Positions 44,824-53,871 of a DNA stretch of 64,000 nucleotides are shown here, piece by piece. Location of the stretch: assembly GCF_002250625.1 (NCBI RefSeq), contig NZ_NMVQ01000009.1, positions 1-64,000 of the forward strand. Direction: 5' to 3'. Each line of letters opens with the position of its first letter. Positions within the stretch are counted from its first letter, which is position 1. This DNA comes from Enemella dayhoffiae. GTDB lineage: Bacteria; Actinomycetota; Actinomycetes; Propionibacteriales; Propionibacteriaceae. A model generated the notes under the pieces. That model saw only the letters and a program-made list of their open reading frames with translations, had not been told where the DNA came from and ran no database searches. Position numbers and translations under genes: made by a program.

Positions 44824-45567
44824 GTGTCCAATCGGCAAGACAGGCCAGACGAGGATTCGTCGCTGCCGGTGGAGCCGGCCCGCGGACGCGGCGGGATCCC
44901 CGAGGCCACGGTGAGCCGGCTGGCCACCTATCTGGGCGTGCTCAACAACCTGGCCAGCGCCGGCGTGGCCACCGTCTCTTCCGGCGAGCTCGCCGCCACC
45001 GCCGGGGTCAATCCGGCCCAGCTGCGCAAGGACCTCTCCCACCTCGGCAGCTACGGCATCCGCGGGGTCGGCTATGACGTCGCCTATCTGCGCTTCCAGC
45101 TGGACCAGAACATCGGCTCGGCCGAGCACTGGCCGGTGATCATCGTCGGCGTCGGAAACCTGGGCCGCGCCCTGGTCAACCACGCCGGGTTCTCCTCCCG
45201 CGGCTTCCGGGTGAGCGCCCTGTTCGATGTCGACCCGGCCCTGGTCGGCAGCCGGGTCGAGGGCCTCCCGATCCACCACCTGAGCGATCTGGCCAGCGTG
45301 GTCCGCGATCCGCTGGTCACCATCGGGGTGCTCACGGTTCCCGGTGAGCACGCCCAGCCGGTCGCCGACACCCTGGTCGACGCGGGCATCAAGTGCCTGC
45401 TCAACTTCGCCCCGATCAACCTCGCCGTCCCGGCCCAGGTGACCGTTCGTAAGGTTGACCTTGGCAGCGAGCTGCAGATTCTGGCGTACCATCGGCAGAT
45501 GTCGTTGGCCGACGCGATCTCGGCCGAGGGGCTGGTCCCCGGCGGCTACGGTCACTCCGGTGAGTGA
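44824..45567 (+). CDS. rex: Redox-sensing repressor Rex
   Basis: Rex binds DNA when NAD+ is high and lets go when NADH accumulates, controlling respiratory genes. The 247-residue product has an N-terminal winged helix (about 28-90: VSRLATYLGVLNNL, AGVNPAQLRKDLSHLGSYG) and a Rossmann domain beginning VIIVGVGNLGRALVNHAGF (about 103-121). The DNA-contact segment NPAQLRKDLS is intact. GTG 44824 is probable; GTG-rich sequence upstream leaves some doubt. Its operator lies 63 bases upstream and hemA starts 39 bases downstream, the arrangement known from Streptomyces (rex-hemACD). Confidence 0.95.
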   Translation: MSNRQDRPDEDSSLPVEPARGRGGIPEATVSRLATYLGVLNNLASAGVATVSSGELAATAGVNPAQLRKDLSHLGSYGIRGVGYDVAYLRFQLDQNIGSAEHWPVIIVGVGNLGRALVNHAGFSSRGFRVSALFDVDPALVGSRVEGLPIHHLSDLASVVRDPLVTIGVLTVPGEHAQPVADTLVDAGIKCLLNFAPINLAVPAQVTVRKVDLGSELQILAYHRQMSLADAISAEGLVPGGYGHSGE

Positions 45568-45606
45568 GCGGGCGCCCTTCCCTGACGTCGAAGGAACGGA
45601 TCCGAG

Positions 45607-46866
45607 TTGAGCATCCTGGTCGTGAGCCTGTCGCACAAGACGGCCCCGATGGACCTGCTGGGCCGACTGACCCTCGACACCGACTCCGCCGAGGCGCTGG
45701 GCCGCGAACTGATCGGCGGTGAGTTCGTCGACGAGGCGGTGGTGCTGTCCACCTGCAACCGGCTCGAGGTGTACGCCTCGGTGTCGCGTTTCCACGGTGC
45801 CCTGGCCGACGCCACCAACCAGCTCGCCGCCAGCACCGGGGTCGAGGTGGAACTGGTCCAGGACAACTGCTCGATCTTCTATGACGAGGCCGCCGTCAGC
45901 CACTGCTTCTCGGTCGCCTCCGGGCTCGACTCGATGGTCGCCGGGGAGCATCAGATCCTCGGGCAGATGCGGCAGGCGTACGCCTCGGCCCAACGCGGTG
46001 GTACCGCCGGGACCGCGCTGAACGCGCTGTTCCAGCAGGGGCTGCGGGTGGCCAAACGGGTGCAGACCGAGACCCGCGCCGGATCGGCCGGCCGCTCGGT
46101 GGTCTCGGCCGGACTGGATGAACTGGAGGGCAGCGGGGTCGGCCTCGCCGGCGCCCGGGTGCTCGTGGTGGGTGCCGGGTCGATGGCCGCCCTCGCCGCC
46201 CACACCGTCGCCCAGCGCGGCGCCCGCGTGGTCTGCGTGAACCGGACCCTCGCCCGCGCCGAGAAGCTCGCCGAGGCCGTCGGCGGCCACGCCCGTCCGC
46301 TGACCGAACTGGACGCGGCGATCGCCGACACCGACGTGCTGATCACCTGTACCGGGGCCCGCGGCCTGCGGATCACCCCCGGCCAGCTGATCGCCGGGGC
46401 GGTCCGCGGGGTGCTCGACCTGGCCCTGCCGGCCGACGTCGACCCCGCCGTCGGCGAACTGCCCGAGGTGGCCCTGGTCAGCCTGGAGACCCTCGCCCAG
46501 AGCCCCTCCGCCGGGACCGACCTGGCCGACGCCGAGGCGCTGGTGCTCGGCGAGGTCGGCGACTTCCTCGGCCTGCGCCGGGCCGCCGCCGTCGCCCCGA
46601 CCGTGGTCGCGCTGCGCAGCATGGCCACCGAGGTGATGCAGACCGAGCTGGCCCGCCTGGACGCCCGGATGCCCGGGCTGGGGGAGAAGGAGCGCCACGA
46701 GATCGAGCAGACGGTACGCCGGGTGGTGGAGAAGCTGCTGCACCAGCCGACGGTGCGGGTCAAGGAACTCGCCGCACTGCCCGACTCGCCGGACTATGCC
46801 GCCGCGCTGCGCGAACTGTTCGCCCTGGACGCCGCGATGGTCGACATCGTGAGCCAGCCTCGATGA
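45607..46866 (+). CDS. hemA: Glutamyl-tRNA reductase
   Basis: HemA reduces glutamyl-tRNA to glutamate-1-semialdehyde with NADPH, the first committed step of haem synthesis by the C5 route. The 419-residue product has VVSLSHKTAPMDLL (about 4-17), the catalytic Cys in VLSTCNRLEVYA (about 50), GEHQILGQMRQAY (about 116-128), the NADPH site VLVVGAGSMAALAA (about 183-196) and the C-terminal dimerisation helix bundle (about 310-419). Start is TTG 45607, with AAGGAA about 14 bases upstream. It overlaps hemC by four bases. Confidence 0.96.
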   Translation: MSILVVSLSHKTAPMDLLGRLTLDTDSAEALGRELIGGEFVDEAVVLSTCNRLEVYASVSRFHGALADATNQLAASTGVEVELVQDNCSIFYDEAAVSHCFSVASGLDSMVAGEHQILGQMRQAYASAQRGGTAGTALNALFQQGLRVAKRVQTETRAGSAGRSVVSAGLDELEGSGVGLAGARVLVVGAGSMAALAAHTVAQRGARVVCVNRTLARAEKLAEAVGGHARPLTELDAAIADTDVLITCTGARGLRITPGQLIAGAVRGVLDLALPADVDPAVGELPEVALVSLETLAQSPSAGTDLADAEALVLGEVGDFLGLRRAAAVAPTVVALRSMATEVMQTELARLDARMPGLGEKERHEIEQTVRRVVEKLLHQPTVRVKELAALPDSPDYAAALRELFALDAAMVDIVSQPR

Positions 46867-47828
46867 GCGGGGCTGCTGCGGGCGTCGTCCGGATCGGTGC
46901 CCGCCGCTCCCCGCTCGCGGTGGCCCAGGCCGAATGGGTGGGCGAGCGGCTGCGCGCCCTCGGCACCGAGGTCGAGCTGATCGGGATCGACACCCGCGGC
47001 GATGTGGACCGTCGGCACCTCACCGAGATTGGTGGTACCGGGGTGTTCGCCGTGGCGGTCCGCGACGCGGTGCGCTCCGGTGCGGTCGATGTCGCGGTGC
47101 ACTCGATGAAGGACCTGCCGACCGCTCCCGCCCCCGGGCTGGTGATCGCCGCGGTCCCGCCGCGGGAGGACCCGCGCGACGTGCTGGTCGGGCACCGGCT
47201 GGCCGAACTCGCCGACGGCATGGTGATCGGCACGGGCTCCCCGCGACGGCAGGCGCAACTGCAGGCGTACGCCGGGGCGCGCGGGCTGCAGCTGGAGTTC
47301 CGCCCGATCCGCGGCAACGTCGGCACCCGGCTGGAGCTGGTCAGCAGCGGCACGGTCGATGCCACCGTGCTCGCCGCGGCCGGCCTGCGCCGGCTGGGGT
47401 TGGTCGATTCCCTGCCCACCCACGAATTCCTCGAGCTCGACGTGCTCGCCCCGGCCGCCGCCCAGGGCGCGCTGGCGGTCGAGATCGCCGCGGCCGCCCG
47501 GCCGGGCGTACCGGAGCTCATCGCCCGGCTGGACGACGCCGAGACCCGGTTGGCGGTCGATGTCGAACGCGCGTTCCTGCGCGAACTGGAGGCCGGTTGC
47601 CTGGCCCCGGTTGGGGTGCTGGTGCGGCGCACCCCGTCCGCCGACGGGTCGGCGGATTTGACCTTTTCGGCAGTTATTGGGAGAACCTTAGTGAGCACTT
47701 CCGCAGGGCCGACTTCCGACGACGTGGTACGCCTCGAGCGCACCCTCGGCGGTGGACCGTTCTCGGGGGAGCAGGGCGTCGAATTCGGCCGAGAGTTGGC
47801 CAAAGCGGCGCTTGCGCGCTTGACTTGA
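46863..47828 (+). CDS. hemC: Porphobilinogen deaminase (hydroxymethylbilane synthase)
   Basis: HemC polymerises four porphobilinogen units into hydroxymethylbilane. The 321-residue product shows RIGARRSPLAVAQAEWV (about 10-26), HSMKDLPTAP with the catalytic Asp region (about 80-89), GTGSPRRQAQL and RGNVGTRL (Arg residues that bind the chain), and the dipyrromethane-cofactor cysteine in LEAGCLAPVGV (about 244). ATG 46863 overlaps hemA. The last 80 residues have slightly lower GC (around 47655-47700), still in frame. hemD follows after about 35 bases. Confidence 0.96.
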   Translation: MSGAAAGVVRIGARRSPLAVAQAEWVGERLRALGTEVELIGIDTRGDVDRRHLTEIGGTGVFAVAVRDAVRSGAVDVAVHSMKDLPTAPAPGLVIAAVPPREDPRDVLVGHRLAELADGMVIGTGSPRRQAQLQAYAGARGLQLEFRPIRGNVGTRLELVSSGTVDATVLAAAGLRRLGLVDSLPTHEFLELDVLAPAAAQGALAVEIAAAARPGVPELIARLDDAETRLAVDVERAFLRELEAGCLAPVGVLVRRTPSADGSADLTFSAVIGRTLVSTSAGPTSDDVVRLERTLGGGPFSGEQGVEFGRELAKAALARLT

Positions 47829-47863
47829 GGTCCACCCACAACACAGATCGCGAGTTGATCACG

Positions 47864-49549
47864 TTGAGCACAGCTGGGGTTCGCAAGAGGTCTGCGCGCG
47901 CGTCGACCAACGGGGCTGCGGCCGCGGCCGCGGCCACTCCGCCGGCGCCGGCCGTGCGCGGTCGAGTCATCTTCGTCGGTACCGGTCCCGGCGACCCCGA
48001 TCTGCTCACCCTCGGCGCGGTCGCCGCGATCGGTGAGGCGAGCGCGGTGCTGCTCGACACCGAGCTGATGCAGGGACTGTTCGAGCACCCGTCGGTGAAG
48101 GTGGCCGAGGGCGTACCCGTCAGCGTGCTGCCGCACCAGCCCTCCGGCAAGATGCTGCCGCCCGCCCAGCGCGCCAAGCAGGTGCTGAAGCTTGCCGCCG
48201 GCGGCGGCCGCGTGGTGCGGCTGGTCGCCGGCGACCCGTTCCTGGACGGTCAGGTGGCCGACGAGGCCGCCGCCTGCGTCCGTGGCGGCATCGACTTCGA
48301 GGTGGTGCCCGGGGTGTCCGCGATGACCGCGGTCCCCGAATATGCCGGAATCCCGCTGCACAACGCCGGCGGCACCCACTTCGTCTCCACCGGTGACCGG
48401 GTGAGCAAGGCCCAGTCCGCGCAGTGGGCGGCCACCGGGACACTGGTCGTCTCCACCCTGGCCGGGCTGCTCTCCGACGTCGTCGCGGCCGTGCTGGCGA
48501 CCGGACGCAGCGAGACCGACGGGTGCCTGATCACCTTCTATGGCGGTTCCACCGAGCAGCGCACCGTCGCGACCCCGCTGGCCGGGTTGGCCGAGGCGGT
48601 GACCGACCCGCAGGTGCGGCAACTGGATCCCGAGGAGCCGGTACATCTGATGGTCGGCCCCGCGGTCGAGCTGCGCGAGGACCTGTCCTGGTATGAGACG
48701 AAGCCGCTGTTCGGCTGGCGGGTGCTGGTGCCGCGGACCAAGGACCAGGCCGGCCCGATGACCAACCGGCTGCGTTCCTACGGCGCGCACAGCGAGGAGG
48801 TGCCCACCATCTCGGTGGAGCCGCCGCGCAGCCCGCAGCAGATGGAGAAGGCCGTCCGCGGCCTGGTCGAGGGGCGCTATGAGTGGGTCGCGTTCACCTC
48901 GGTGAACGCGGTCAAGGCGGTCCGCGAGCGGCTCGAGGACTACGGGCTGGACGCCCGCGCGCTGTCCGGGTTGAAGGTGGCCGCCGTCGGCAAGGTGACC
49001 GCCGGCGCTCTGCAGGCGTGGGGGATCGAGCCCGACCTGGTGCCGGCCGGCGAACAGTCGGCGGCCGGGCTGGCCGCCGAGTGGCCGCCCTATGACGAGC
49101 TGCTCGACCCGATCAACCGGGTGTTCCTGCCGCGCGCCGACATCGCCACCGAGACCCTGTCCGCCGGGCTCGCGACCCTCGGCTGGGAGGTCGAGGACGT
49201 CACCGCCTATCGCACCGTCCGCGCGGCCCCGCCGCCCGCCGAGGTGCGCGAGGCGATCAAGACCGGGCGGTTCGACGCGGTCGTGTTCACCTCCTCCTCG
49301 ACGGTGCGCAACCTGGTCGGGATCGCCGGCAAGCCGCACGCCGGCACCGTGATCGCGGTGATCGGCCCGGCCACCGCGCGGACCTGTGAGGAGCATGGGC
49401 TGCGGGTCGACGTGATGGCGCCGAACCCGGGCGCGCTGGAGCTGGCCGACTCGCTCGCCAACTTCGCTGCCGAGCGGCGCGACCAGCTGACCGCGGCAGG
49501 TGAGACCGTCAGCAAGCCGTCGGAGCGCAAGCCCGCCCGTCGCCGATGA
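47864..49549 (+). CDS. hemD: Fused uroporphyrinogen-III C-methyltransferase / uroporphyrinogen-III synthase
   Basis: The 561-residue product joins two enzymes. After an Ala-rich N-terminus (about 1-25) the methyltransferase domain (about 26-265) has VIFVGTGPGDPDLLTLGA, VRLVAGDPFLDGQ and VPGVSAMTAVPEYAGIPL. The synthase domain (about 280-540) has VLVPRTKDQAGPMTNRL and the closing VVFTSSSTVRNLVG and VIGPATARTCEEHGLRVDV. Actinobacteria often carry this CobA-HemD fusion, feeding both haem and sirohaem/cobalamin. The start is uncertain: TTG 47864 (as in hemA) or TTG 47855; neither has a strong ribosome binding site. hemB follows after 44 bases of repeats. Confidence 0.9.
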   Translation: MSTAGVRKRSARASTNGAAAAAAATPPAPAVRGRVIFVGTGPGDPDLLTLGAVAAIGEASAVLLDTELMQGLFEHPSVKVAEGVPVSVLPHQPSGKMLPPAQRAKQVLKLAAGGGRVVRLVAGDPFLDGQVADEAAACVRGGIDFEVVPGVSAMTAVPEYAGIPLHNAGGTHFVSTGDRVSKAQSAQWAATGTLVVSTLAGLLSDVVAAVLATGRSETDGCLITFYGGSTEQRTVATPLAGLAEAVTDPQVRQLDPEEPVHLMVGPAVELREDLSWYETKPLFGWRVLVPRTKDQAGPMTNRLRSYGAHSEEVPTISVEPPRSPQQMEKAVRGLVEGRYEWVAFTSVNAVKAVRERLEDYGLDARALSGLKVAAVGKVTAGALQAWGIEPDLVPAGEQSAAGLAAEWPPYDELLDPINRVFLPRADIATETLSAGLATLGWEVEDVTAYRTVRAAPPPAEVREAIKTGRFDAVVFTSSSTVRNLVGIAGKPHAGTVIAVIGPATARTCEEHGLRVDVMAPNPGALELADSLANFAAERRDQLTAAGETVSKPSERKPARRR

Positions 49550-49592
49550 AGAGGCGCGGCCGATGACGAGGCGCCGATGAGGAGGCGCAGCC
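49545..49592 (+). repeat. Three imperfect direct repeats containing ribosome-binding-site-like GAGGCGC
   Basis: GATGAAGAGGCGCGGCC (49545-49561), GATGACGAGGCGCC (49562-49575) and GATGAGGAGGCGCAGCC (49576-49592) lead into the hemB start GATGAC. Each unit has an ATG followed closely by a Shine-Dalgarno-like GAGG. The last unit serves as the hemB ribosome binding site (GAGGAGG, eight bases before ATG). The first overlaps the hemD stop. Confidence 0.65.
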
Positions 49593-49593
49593 G

Positions 49594-50568
49594 ATGACCG
49601 CGCGCTATCCGGTGTCGCGGCCGCGGCGGCTGCGGTCGCTGCCGGTGCTGCGGTCGATGATCGCCGAGACCTCGGTGCAGCCGCGCCAGCTGGTGCTCCC
49701 GGCGTTCGTCGCCGAGGGGCTGAGCGAGCCTCGTGCGATCTCCTCGATGCCCGGGGTGGTTCAGCACACCATCGACTCGCTGCGGCGGACCGCGGTCGAG
49801 TGTGCCGACGCCGGCCTGGCCGGGATCATGCTGTTCGGGCTGCCGGAAGAGAAGGACGCAAGCGGGTCGGGGGCGCTGGACCCCGACGGCATCCTCGCCG
49901 TCGCGCTGCGCGAGGTGCGCGCCGAGGTGGGTGACGAGCTGCTGGTGATGAGCGACGTCTGCCTCGACGAGTTCACCGACCACGGGCACTGCGGGGTGCT
50001 CACCGACTCCGGGCTGGTCGACAACGACGCGACCCTGCGGGCGTACGCCGAGATGGCCGTGCTGCACGCCGAGGCCGGGGCCCACGTGGTCGGGCCGAGC
50101 GGGATGATGGACGGTCAGGTCGGGGTGATCCGGACCGCGCTCGATGCGGTCGGGCACAGCGACACGGTGATCCTGGCGTACGCCGCGAAATATGCCTCGG
50201 CGTTCTATGGGCCGTTCCGTGAGGCGGTGAACTCCTCGCTGAGTGGTGACCGGCGGACGTACCAGCAGGACCCGGCCAACCTGCGCGACGCGCTGCGCGA
50301 GATCGAGCTCGACGTGGCCGAGGGGGCGGACATCATCATGGTGAAGCCGGCCCTGGCCTACCTCGACGTGATCGCCGCGGCCCGCGCACACACCGACCTG
50401 CCGGTGGCGGCGTACAACATCTCCGGCGAGTACGCCATGGTCGAGGCCGCCGCCGCCAACGGCTGGATCGACCGGGAGCGCGCGATCTCCGAGACCCTCA
50501 CCTCGATCCGCCGCGCCGGCGCCGACATCATCCTCAGCTACTGGGCCCTCGAACACGCCCGCCGCTGA
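49594..50568 (+). CDS. hemB: Delta-aminolevulinic acid dehydratase (porphobilinogen synthase)
   Basis: HemB condenses two 5-aminolevulinate molecules into porphobilinogen. The 324-residue TIM-barrel protein has [17 protein letters not shown] (about 117-133; metal-site cysteines reduced to a [14 protein letters not shown] pattern as in Mg- or mixed-metal enzymes), the Schiff-base lysine in [15 protein letters not shown] (about 197) and the second active-site lysine in [10 protein letters not shown] (about 250). ATG 49594 follows GAGGAGG. It is the last gene of the rex-hem transcription unit and is followed by the hairpin at 50600. Confidence 0.95.
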   Translation: MTARYPVSRPRRLRSLPVLRSMIAETSVQPRQLVLPAFVAEGLSEPRAISSMPGVVQHTIDSLRRTAVECADAGLAGIMLFGLPEEKDASGSGALDPDGILAVALREVRAEVGDELLVMSDVCLDEFTDHGHCGVLTDSGLVDNDATLRAYAEMAVLHAEAGAHVVGPSGMMDGQVGVIRTALDAVGHSDTVILAYAAKYASAFYGPFREAVNSSLSGDRRTYQQDPANLRDALREIELDVAEGADIIMVKPALAYLDVIAAARAHTDLPVAAYNISGEYAMVEAAAANGWIDRERAISETLTSIRRAGADIILSYWALEHARR

Positions 50569-50599
50569 CCCACGGGGCCTCGGGACGAACCACCCACCC

Positions 50600-50659
50600 G
50601 GCATAACCACTGACAAACTTCTCCCCCCGCCGACCTCCGACTTTGTCAGTTGTTATGCC
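50600..50659. repeat. 60-bp long hairpin downstream of hemB (element A)
   Basis: GGCATAACCACTGACAAACT (50600-50619) is the inverse of ACTTTGTCAGTTGTTATGCC (50640-50659) with two mismatches in 20. The spacer is 20 bases. Its right arm is at the same time the left arm of element B, so three arm copies lie in a row. It begins 31 bases after hemB and may act as its terminator. Confidence 0.75.
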
Positions 50660-50815
50660 CTCCGTGAGGGGCTCCGCCCCCCACAACGCCCGATGCCCTC
50701 AGCGGCGTACGCCCGTTCTCCCCGCGGCACCCCGCGAAATCTCTTTGGCGGTTTTCCCCTGTCTGACCAGGCGGGAGGGGAGGGTTGACAAGGGGATAAC
50801 AACTGACAAAGTCGG
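50637..50815. repeat. 179-bp element with 24-bp terminal inverted repeats (element B)
   Basis: The left end CCGACTTTGTCAGTTGTTAT plus GCCC and the right end GGGG plus ATAACAACTGACAAAGTCGG are inverted repeats with one mismatch in 24. The interior has no open frame of note but includes CTCCCCGCGGC and CTTTGGCGGTTTTCCCC, both also present in element C at 54893-55030. The size, inverted ends and lack of coding capacity resemble a MITE. The right end is four bases from the stop codon of the permease gene. Confidence 0.8.
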
Positions 50816-50819
50816 GTTG

Positions 50820-51629
50820 CTACTTGCCGGTGCCGGCGGTCATCCCTTCGATGAAGTAGCGCTGCAGGAAGACGTACGCCACCACCAGCGGGAGGGAGGC
50901 GACGACGACCCCGGAGAACAGCAGCGGATAGTTGGTCAGGAACTCGCCCTGAAAGCCGAGCAGGGCCAGCGGCAGCGTCTTCTTCTCCGGCGACTGGATG
51001 AACAGCAGCGGGTACAGCAGATCGTTCCAGTGCATCACGAACAGGAAGATCGCCGTGGCCGCCAGCGAGGGCAGCGACAGCGGCAGCACCACCGAGCGGA
51101 ACACCCGCAGGTCACCGGCCCCGTCGATCGCCGCGGCCTCGAACAGCTCACCGGGCAGGCTGCGCATGAACCCGGTCAGGATGAACACCGCCACCGGCAG
51201 CGTGACCACGACGTTGATCAGCACCAGCCCGAACCGGCTGTCCAGCAGCCCGAGCACCTCGAACAGCACCCGTTGCGGGATCATGTTCGCCTGCGCCGGC
51301 ACCGCCATGCCGAGGATCAGCAGGGCGTACACGGCGGTCCCCAGCCACCCGCGGACGCGCGCCAGGGCGTACGCCGCCAGGCTGGCGATGACCAGGGTGG
51401 CGAGCACCGAACTGACCGTGATCACGGTGCTGTTGAACAGCGCCTGGCCGAGCCCGCCGCTGCCCAGCACCGTCGCATAACCGTCCAGCTGCGGGGTGAG
51501 GGTGGGTGCGAACGGGTGCTCGAACATCTCCTGCTGGGTCTTCACCGACCCGAACAGCACCACCGCCAACGGCACCACGATGATCAGCGTGTAGACCAGC
51601 AGCAGGGTCCGGCGACCGAGTGTCAGCAT
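50820..51629 (-). CDS. Carbohydrate-type ABC transporter permease 2 (MalG-like)
   Basis: The 269-residue membrane subunit has six helices and the cytoplasmic EAA loop that docks the ATPase: ELFEAAAIDGAGDLRVFRSVVLPLSLPSLAA (key part EAAAIDGAGDLRVFRSVVLP, about 160-179). This places it in the MalG branch of the CUT1 family. ATG 51629 overlaps the stop of the first permease by one base. It is the last gene of the tauD-SBP-permease-permease unit. No ATPase gene is present; CUT1 systems of actinobacteria often share a multitask ATPase (MsiK type) encoded elsewhere. Confidence 0.92.
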   Translation of the reverse strand: MLTLGRRTLLLVYTLIIVVPLAVVLFGSVKTQQEMFEHPFAPTLTPQLDGYATVLGSGGLGQALFNSTVITVSSVLATLVIASLAAYALARVRGWLGTAVYALLILGMAVPAQANMIPQRVLFEVLGLLDSRFGLVLINVVVTLPVAVFILTGFMRSLPGELFEAAAIDGAGDLRVFRSVVLPLSLPSLAATAIFLFVMHWNDLLYPLLFIQSPEKKTLPLALLGFQGEFLTNYPLLFSGVVVASLPLVVAYVFLQRYFIEGMTAGTGK

Positions 51630-52555
51630 CAGCCCCGCCCCTCCCGGCCCAGCGCGGCCAGTCCGCGGCGCTGCAGCACCGTGATCAGCGCGATCAGCAG
51701 CATGAACACCAGCGATTCGGCGGCGGCGTACCCGTATTGGGAGTTGGCGTAACTGGTGTAGATCCGCGTCGACAGGATGTCCAGCGACTGCTTCGGCGGG
51801 ATCCCGGACATGCCGAGGATCAGGTCGAAGGCCTTGAACGACTGGATGGTGGTGTACGCCACCACGATGGTCAGCGAGGGCACGATCTGCGGCACGGTGA
51901 TGTGCCGGAACCGGCTGAGCGCGCCCGCCCCGTCGATCGCCGCGGCCTCGTAGAACTCCTTGGGCACCTGCTGCAGACCGGCCACGAAGACGACCATCAT
52001 CTGCCCGATGTGCGCCCAGCACTGCGCCAGCGCCACCCAGTAGATCGCCACGGCGTCGTTGCCGAGATAGTTCACCGCCGGGTCCGCCACGTTGAGCCCG
52101 AACAGACGCGGAACGGCGGCGAGCCCGCCGAGCACCCCGTTGGCCAGCCCGAAGCTGGGGTCGTAGACGAACTTCCAGATGAACGCGACCGACACCGAGG
52201 AGAGGATCGTCGGAAAGAAGTACAGCGCCCGCAGCAGCACCGACACCCGGGTGTTGCGCAGCAGCGCCAACGCCAGCACCAGCGACATCAGCGTCTGCAG
52301 CAGCACCACCACGAGCAGGAATTTGAGGTTGTTGATCAGCGCGTTGCGGAACAGGCTGTCACCGGTCAGCACCCGGGTGAAGTTGTCCGCGCCGACGTCG
52401 TTGAAGTCCGCCGAATAGCCGTCCCAGTCGGTGACGGCATATTGCAGCGCCTGCAGGGTGGGGATGGCGAAGAAAAAGACGAACAGCGCCATCGCCGGCA
52501 CCCAGAACAGGTGGATCGTCCACCGCGGATCGGCGGGGGAGCGGCGTCGGCTCAC
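51629..52555 (-). CDS. Carbohydrate-type ABC transporter permease 1 (MalF-like)
   Basis: The 308-residue protein has an N-terminal helix (about 12-32), then the extracytoplasmic loop and five more helices. The EAA loop reads FYEAAAIDGAGALSRFRHIT (about 205-224) and is followed by TIVVAYTTIQSFKAFD. It pairs with the MalG-like subunit to form the membrane channel. GTG 52555 overlaps the binding-protein stop by four bases; longer frames upstream are Arg-rich shadows of the binding-protein gene. Substrate is unknown; see the alkylsulfatase at the head of the unit. Confidence 0.92.
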   Translation of the reverse strand: MSRRRSPADPRWTIHLFWVPAMALFVFFFAIPTLQALQYAVTDWDGYSADFNDVGADNFTRVLTGDSLFRNALINNLKFLLVVVLLQTLMSLVLALALLRNTRVSVLLRALYFFPTILSSVSVAFIWKFVYDPSFGLANGVLGGLAAVPRLFGLNVADPAVNYLGNDAVAIYWVALAQCWAHIGQMMVVFVAGLQQVPKEFYEAAAIDGAGALSRFRHITVPQIVPSLTIVVAYTTIQSFKAFDLILGMSGIPPKQSLDILSTRIYTSYANSQYGYAAAESLVFMLLIALITVLQRRGLAALGREGRG

Positions 52556-53829
52556 CTGATCTTCTCGGCGACGACCTGTTGCGCCTTCTCCGCGGCCTGC
52601 TCGGGCGAGGTGCCGCCGACCACCGAGATGCACGCCCCCTCGAGCGCGTTGCGCACGTCCAGGTTGAGGAACTGGAAGCGCGGCGCCAGCATCGTCTTCT
52701 TCTGCAGCCACGGGGCGAGCTGCTTGAGGTCGGCGTTCTGATAGTCGACCCCCTTCACGGTGACGTGCTGCACCGTCGCGTTGGCATACGTCGTCGCATT
52801 CGCTTTGTCGGAAAGGAATGCGAGCCACGCCTTGGCCGCCGGTTGCACGGCCGAGCCGGTGTTCAGCCCGAGGATGAAGGTGGCGTTGTAGGTGCCCTGA
52901 TATTTCGCCTTGCCCTTGGTGGTGGTGATCGGGGCGAGCACGTCGACCGGGAACTTGCCGCCCATCGAGCGCACGGAGGCGATCTGATAGCTGCCGGTGG
53001 CCAGCATCGCGGCCCTGCCGGAACTGAACAGCTGCTGGGCGGCCTCGGCGCCGGTACCGGTGGCGTTGGGCTGGAAGTACGGCCGCAGCTGGGCGTATTG
53101 CCGCAGGGTCTGCACGAACCAGGGGTCGGTGGCCTTCAGCTTGCCGGCCTCGACCTGGGCGCAGGCGTCGTCACTGGGCTGGTTGTTCATCACCATCGAG
53201 TTGAACAGCTGGCCGGCGTTGCCGATGTCGGCGCCGGGCCAGGCAATCGGGGTGAAGCCGGCGCCCTTCAGCTTCTCCAACATGGAAAGGAATCCGTCCC
53301 AGTCACCGGGGGCCTCGCTGAGCCCGGCCTTCTGCAGCGCCTCGAGGTTGACCACCGGCATCGGGAAGACAACCTGATAGGGCAGGCCCCACTGCTTGCC
53401 GTCCTTGCGGCCGGCCTCGATCAGCGCGGGCTCGTAGTTCTGCACCACGTCCTGCCCGGTCAGGTCGGCGTACACCCCCGCCTTGACGAACTGCTCGAAC
53501 TGGGCGCCGCGGAAGGTGGGGAACACGTCGCCGATTTTGCTGCCACGCAAGCGATTCAGCGCCTGGGACTGATAGTCGTTGGACGGGGTGATGTCCTGAG
53601 CGACCGTTACGCCGGGGGTGGCGGCGGCGAACGCGTTGCCGAGCTGGTCGAAGGTGGCCCGGTCCTCGGCCCGCCAGTGTGCGAACGACACCTTGCCCTC
53701 GGGCTTGCCGGTGGCGGCGGGCTGGCCGCCGCCCTTGGGCGCGGTCGATCCGGGTCCGGCGCAGGCGGCCAGCGCCCCGGCTCCGGCGGCAGCGGCCACG
53801 GCGAGGAAGGATCGGCGGTGCAGGGTCAT
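52552..53829 (-). CDS. Extracellular solute-binding lipoprotein (family 1)
   Basis: The 425-residue protein captures substrate outside the cell for the permeases. It has a twin-Arg-like start (MTLHRRSFLAVAAAA), a lipobox GALAAC (lipid-modified Cys at about 22) and the usual two-lobe sequence features: VSFAHWRAED (about 45-54), WGLPYQVVFPMPVVNLEAL (about 147-165) and GRAAMLATGSYQIA (about 272-285). ATG 53829 follows AGGAG at 8-base spacing; the longer frame adds no conserved residues. It starts 42 bases after the alkylsulfatase stop. Confidence 0.92.
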   Translation of the reverse strand: MTLHRRSFLAVAAAAGAGALAACAGPGSTAPKGGGQPAATGKPEGKVSFAHWRAEDRATFDQLGNAFAAATPGVTVAQDITPSNDYQSQALNRLRGSKIGDVFPTFRGAQFEQFVKAGVYADLTGQDVVQNYEPALIEAGRKDGKQWGLPYQVVFPMPVVNLEALQKAGLSEAPGDWDGFLSMLEKLKGAGFTPIAWPGADIGNAGQLFNSMVMNNQPSDDACAQVEAGKLKATDPWFVQTLRQYAQLRPYFQPNATGTGAEAAQQLFSSGRAAMLATGSYQIASVRSMGGKFPVDVLAPITTTKGKAKYQGTYNATFILGLNTGSAVQPAAKAWLAFLSDKANATTYANATVQHVTVKGVDYQNADLKQLAPWLQKKTMLAPRFQFLNLDVRNALEGACISVVGGTSPEQAAEKAQQVVAEKIR

Positions 53830-53871
53830 GGTTCGGGCTCCTGGATCGGGCTGGGTCGACTGGGACAAGTA

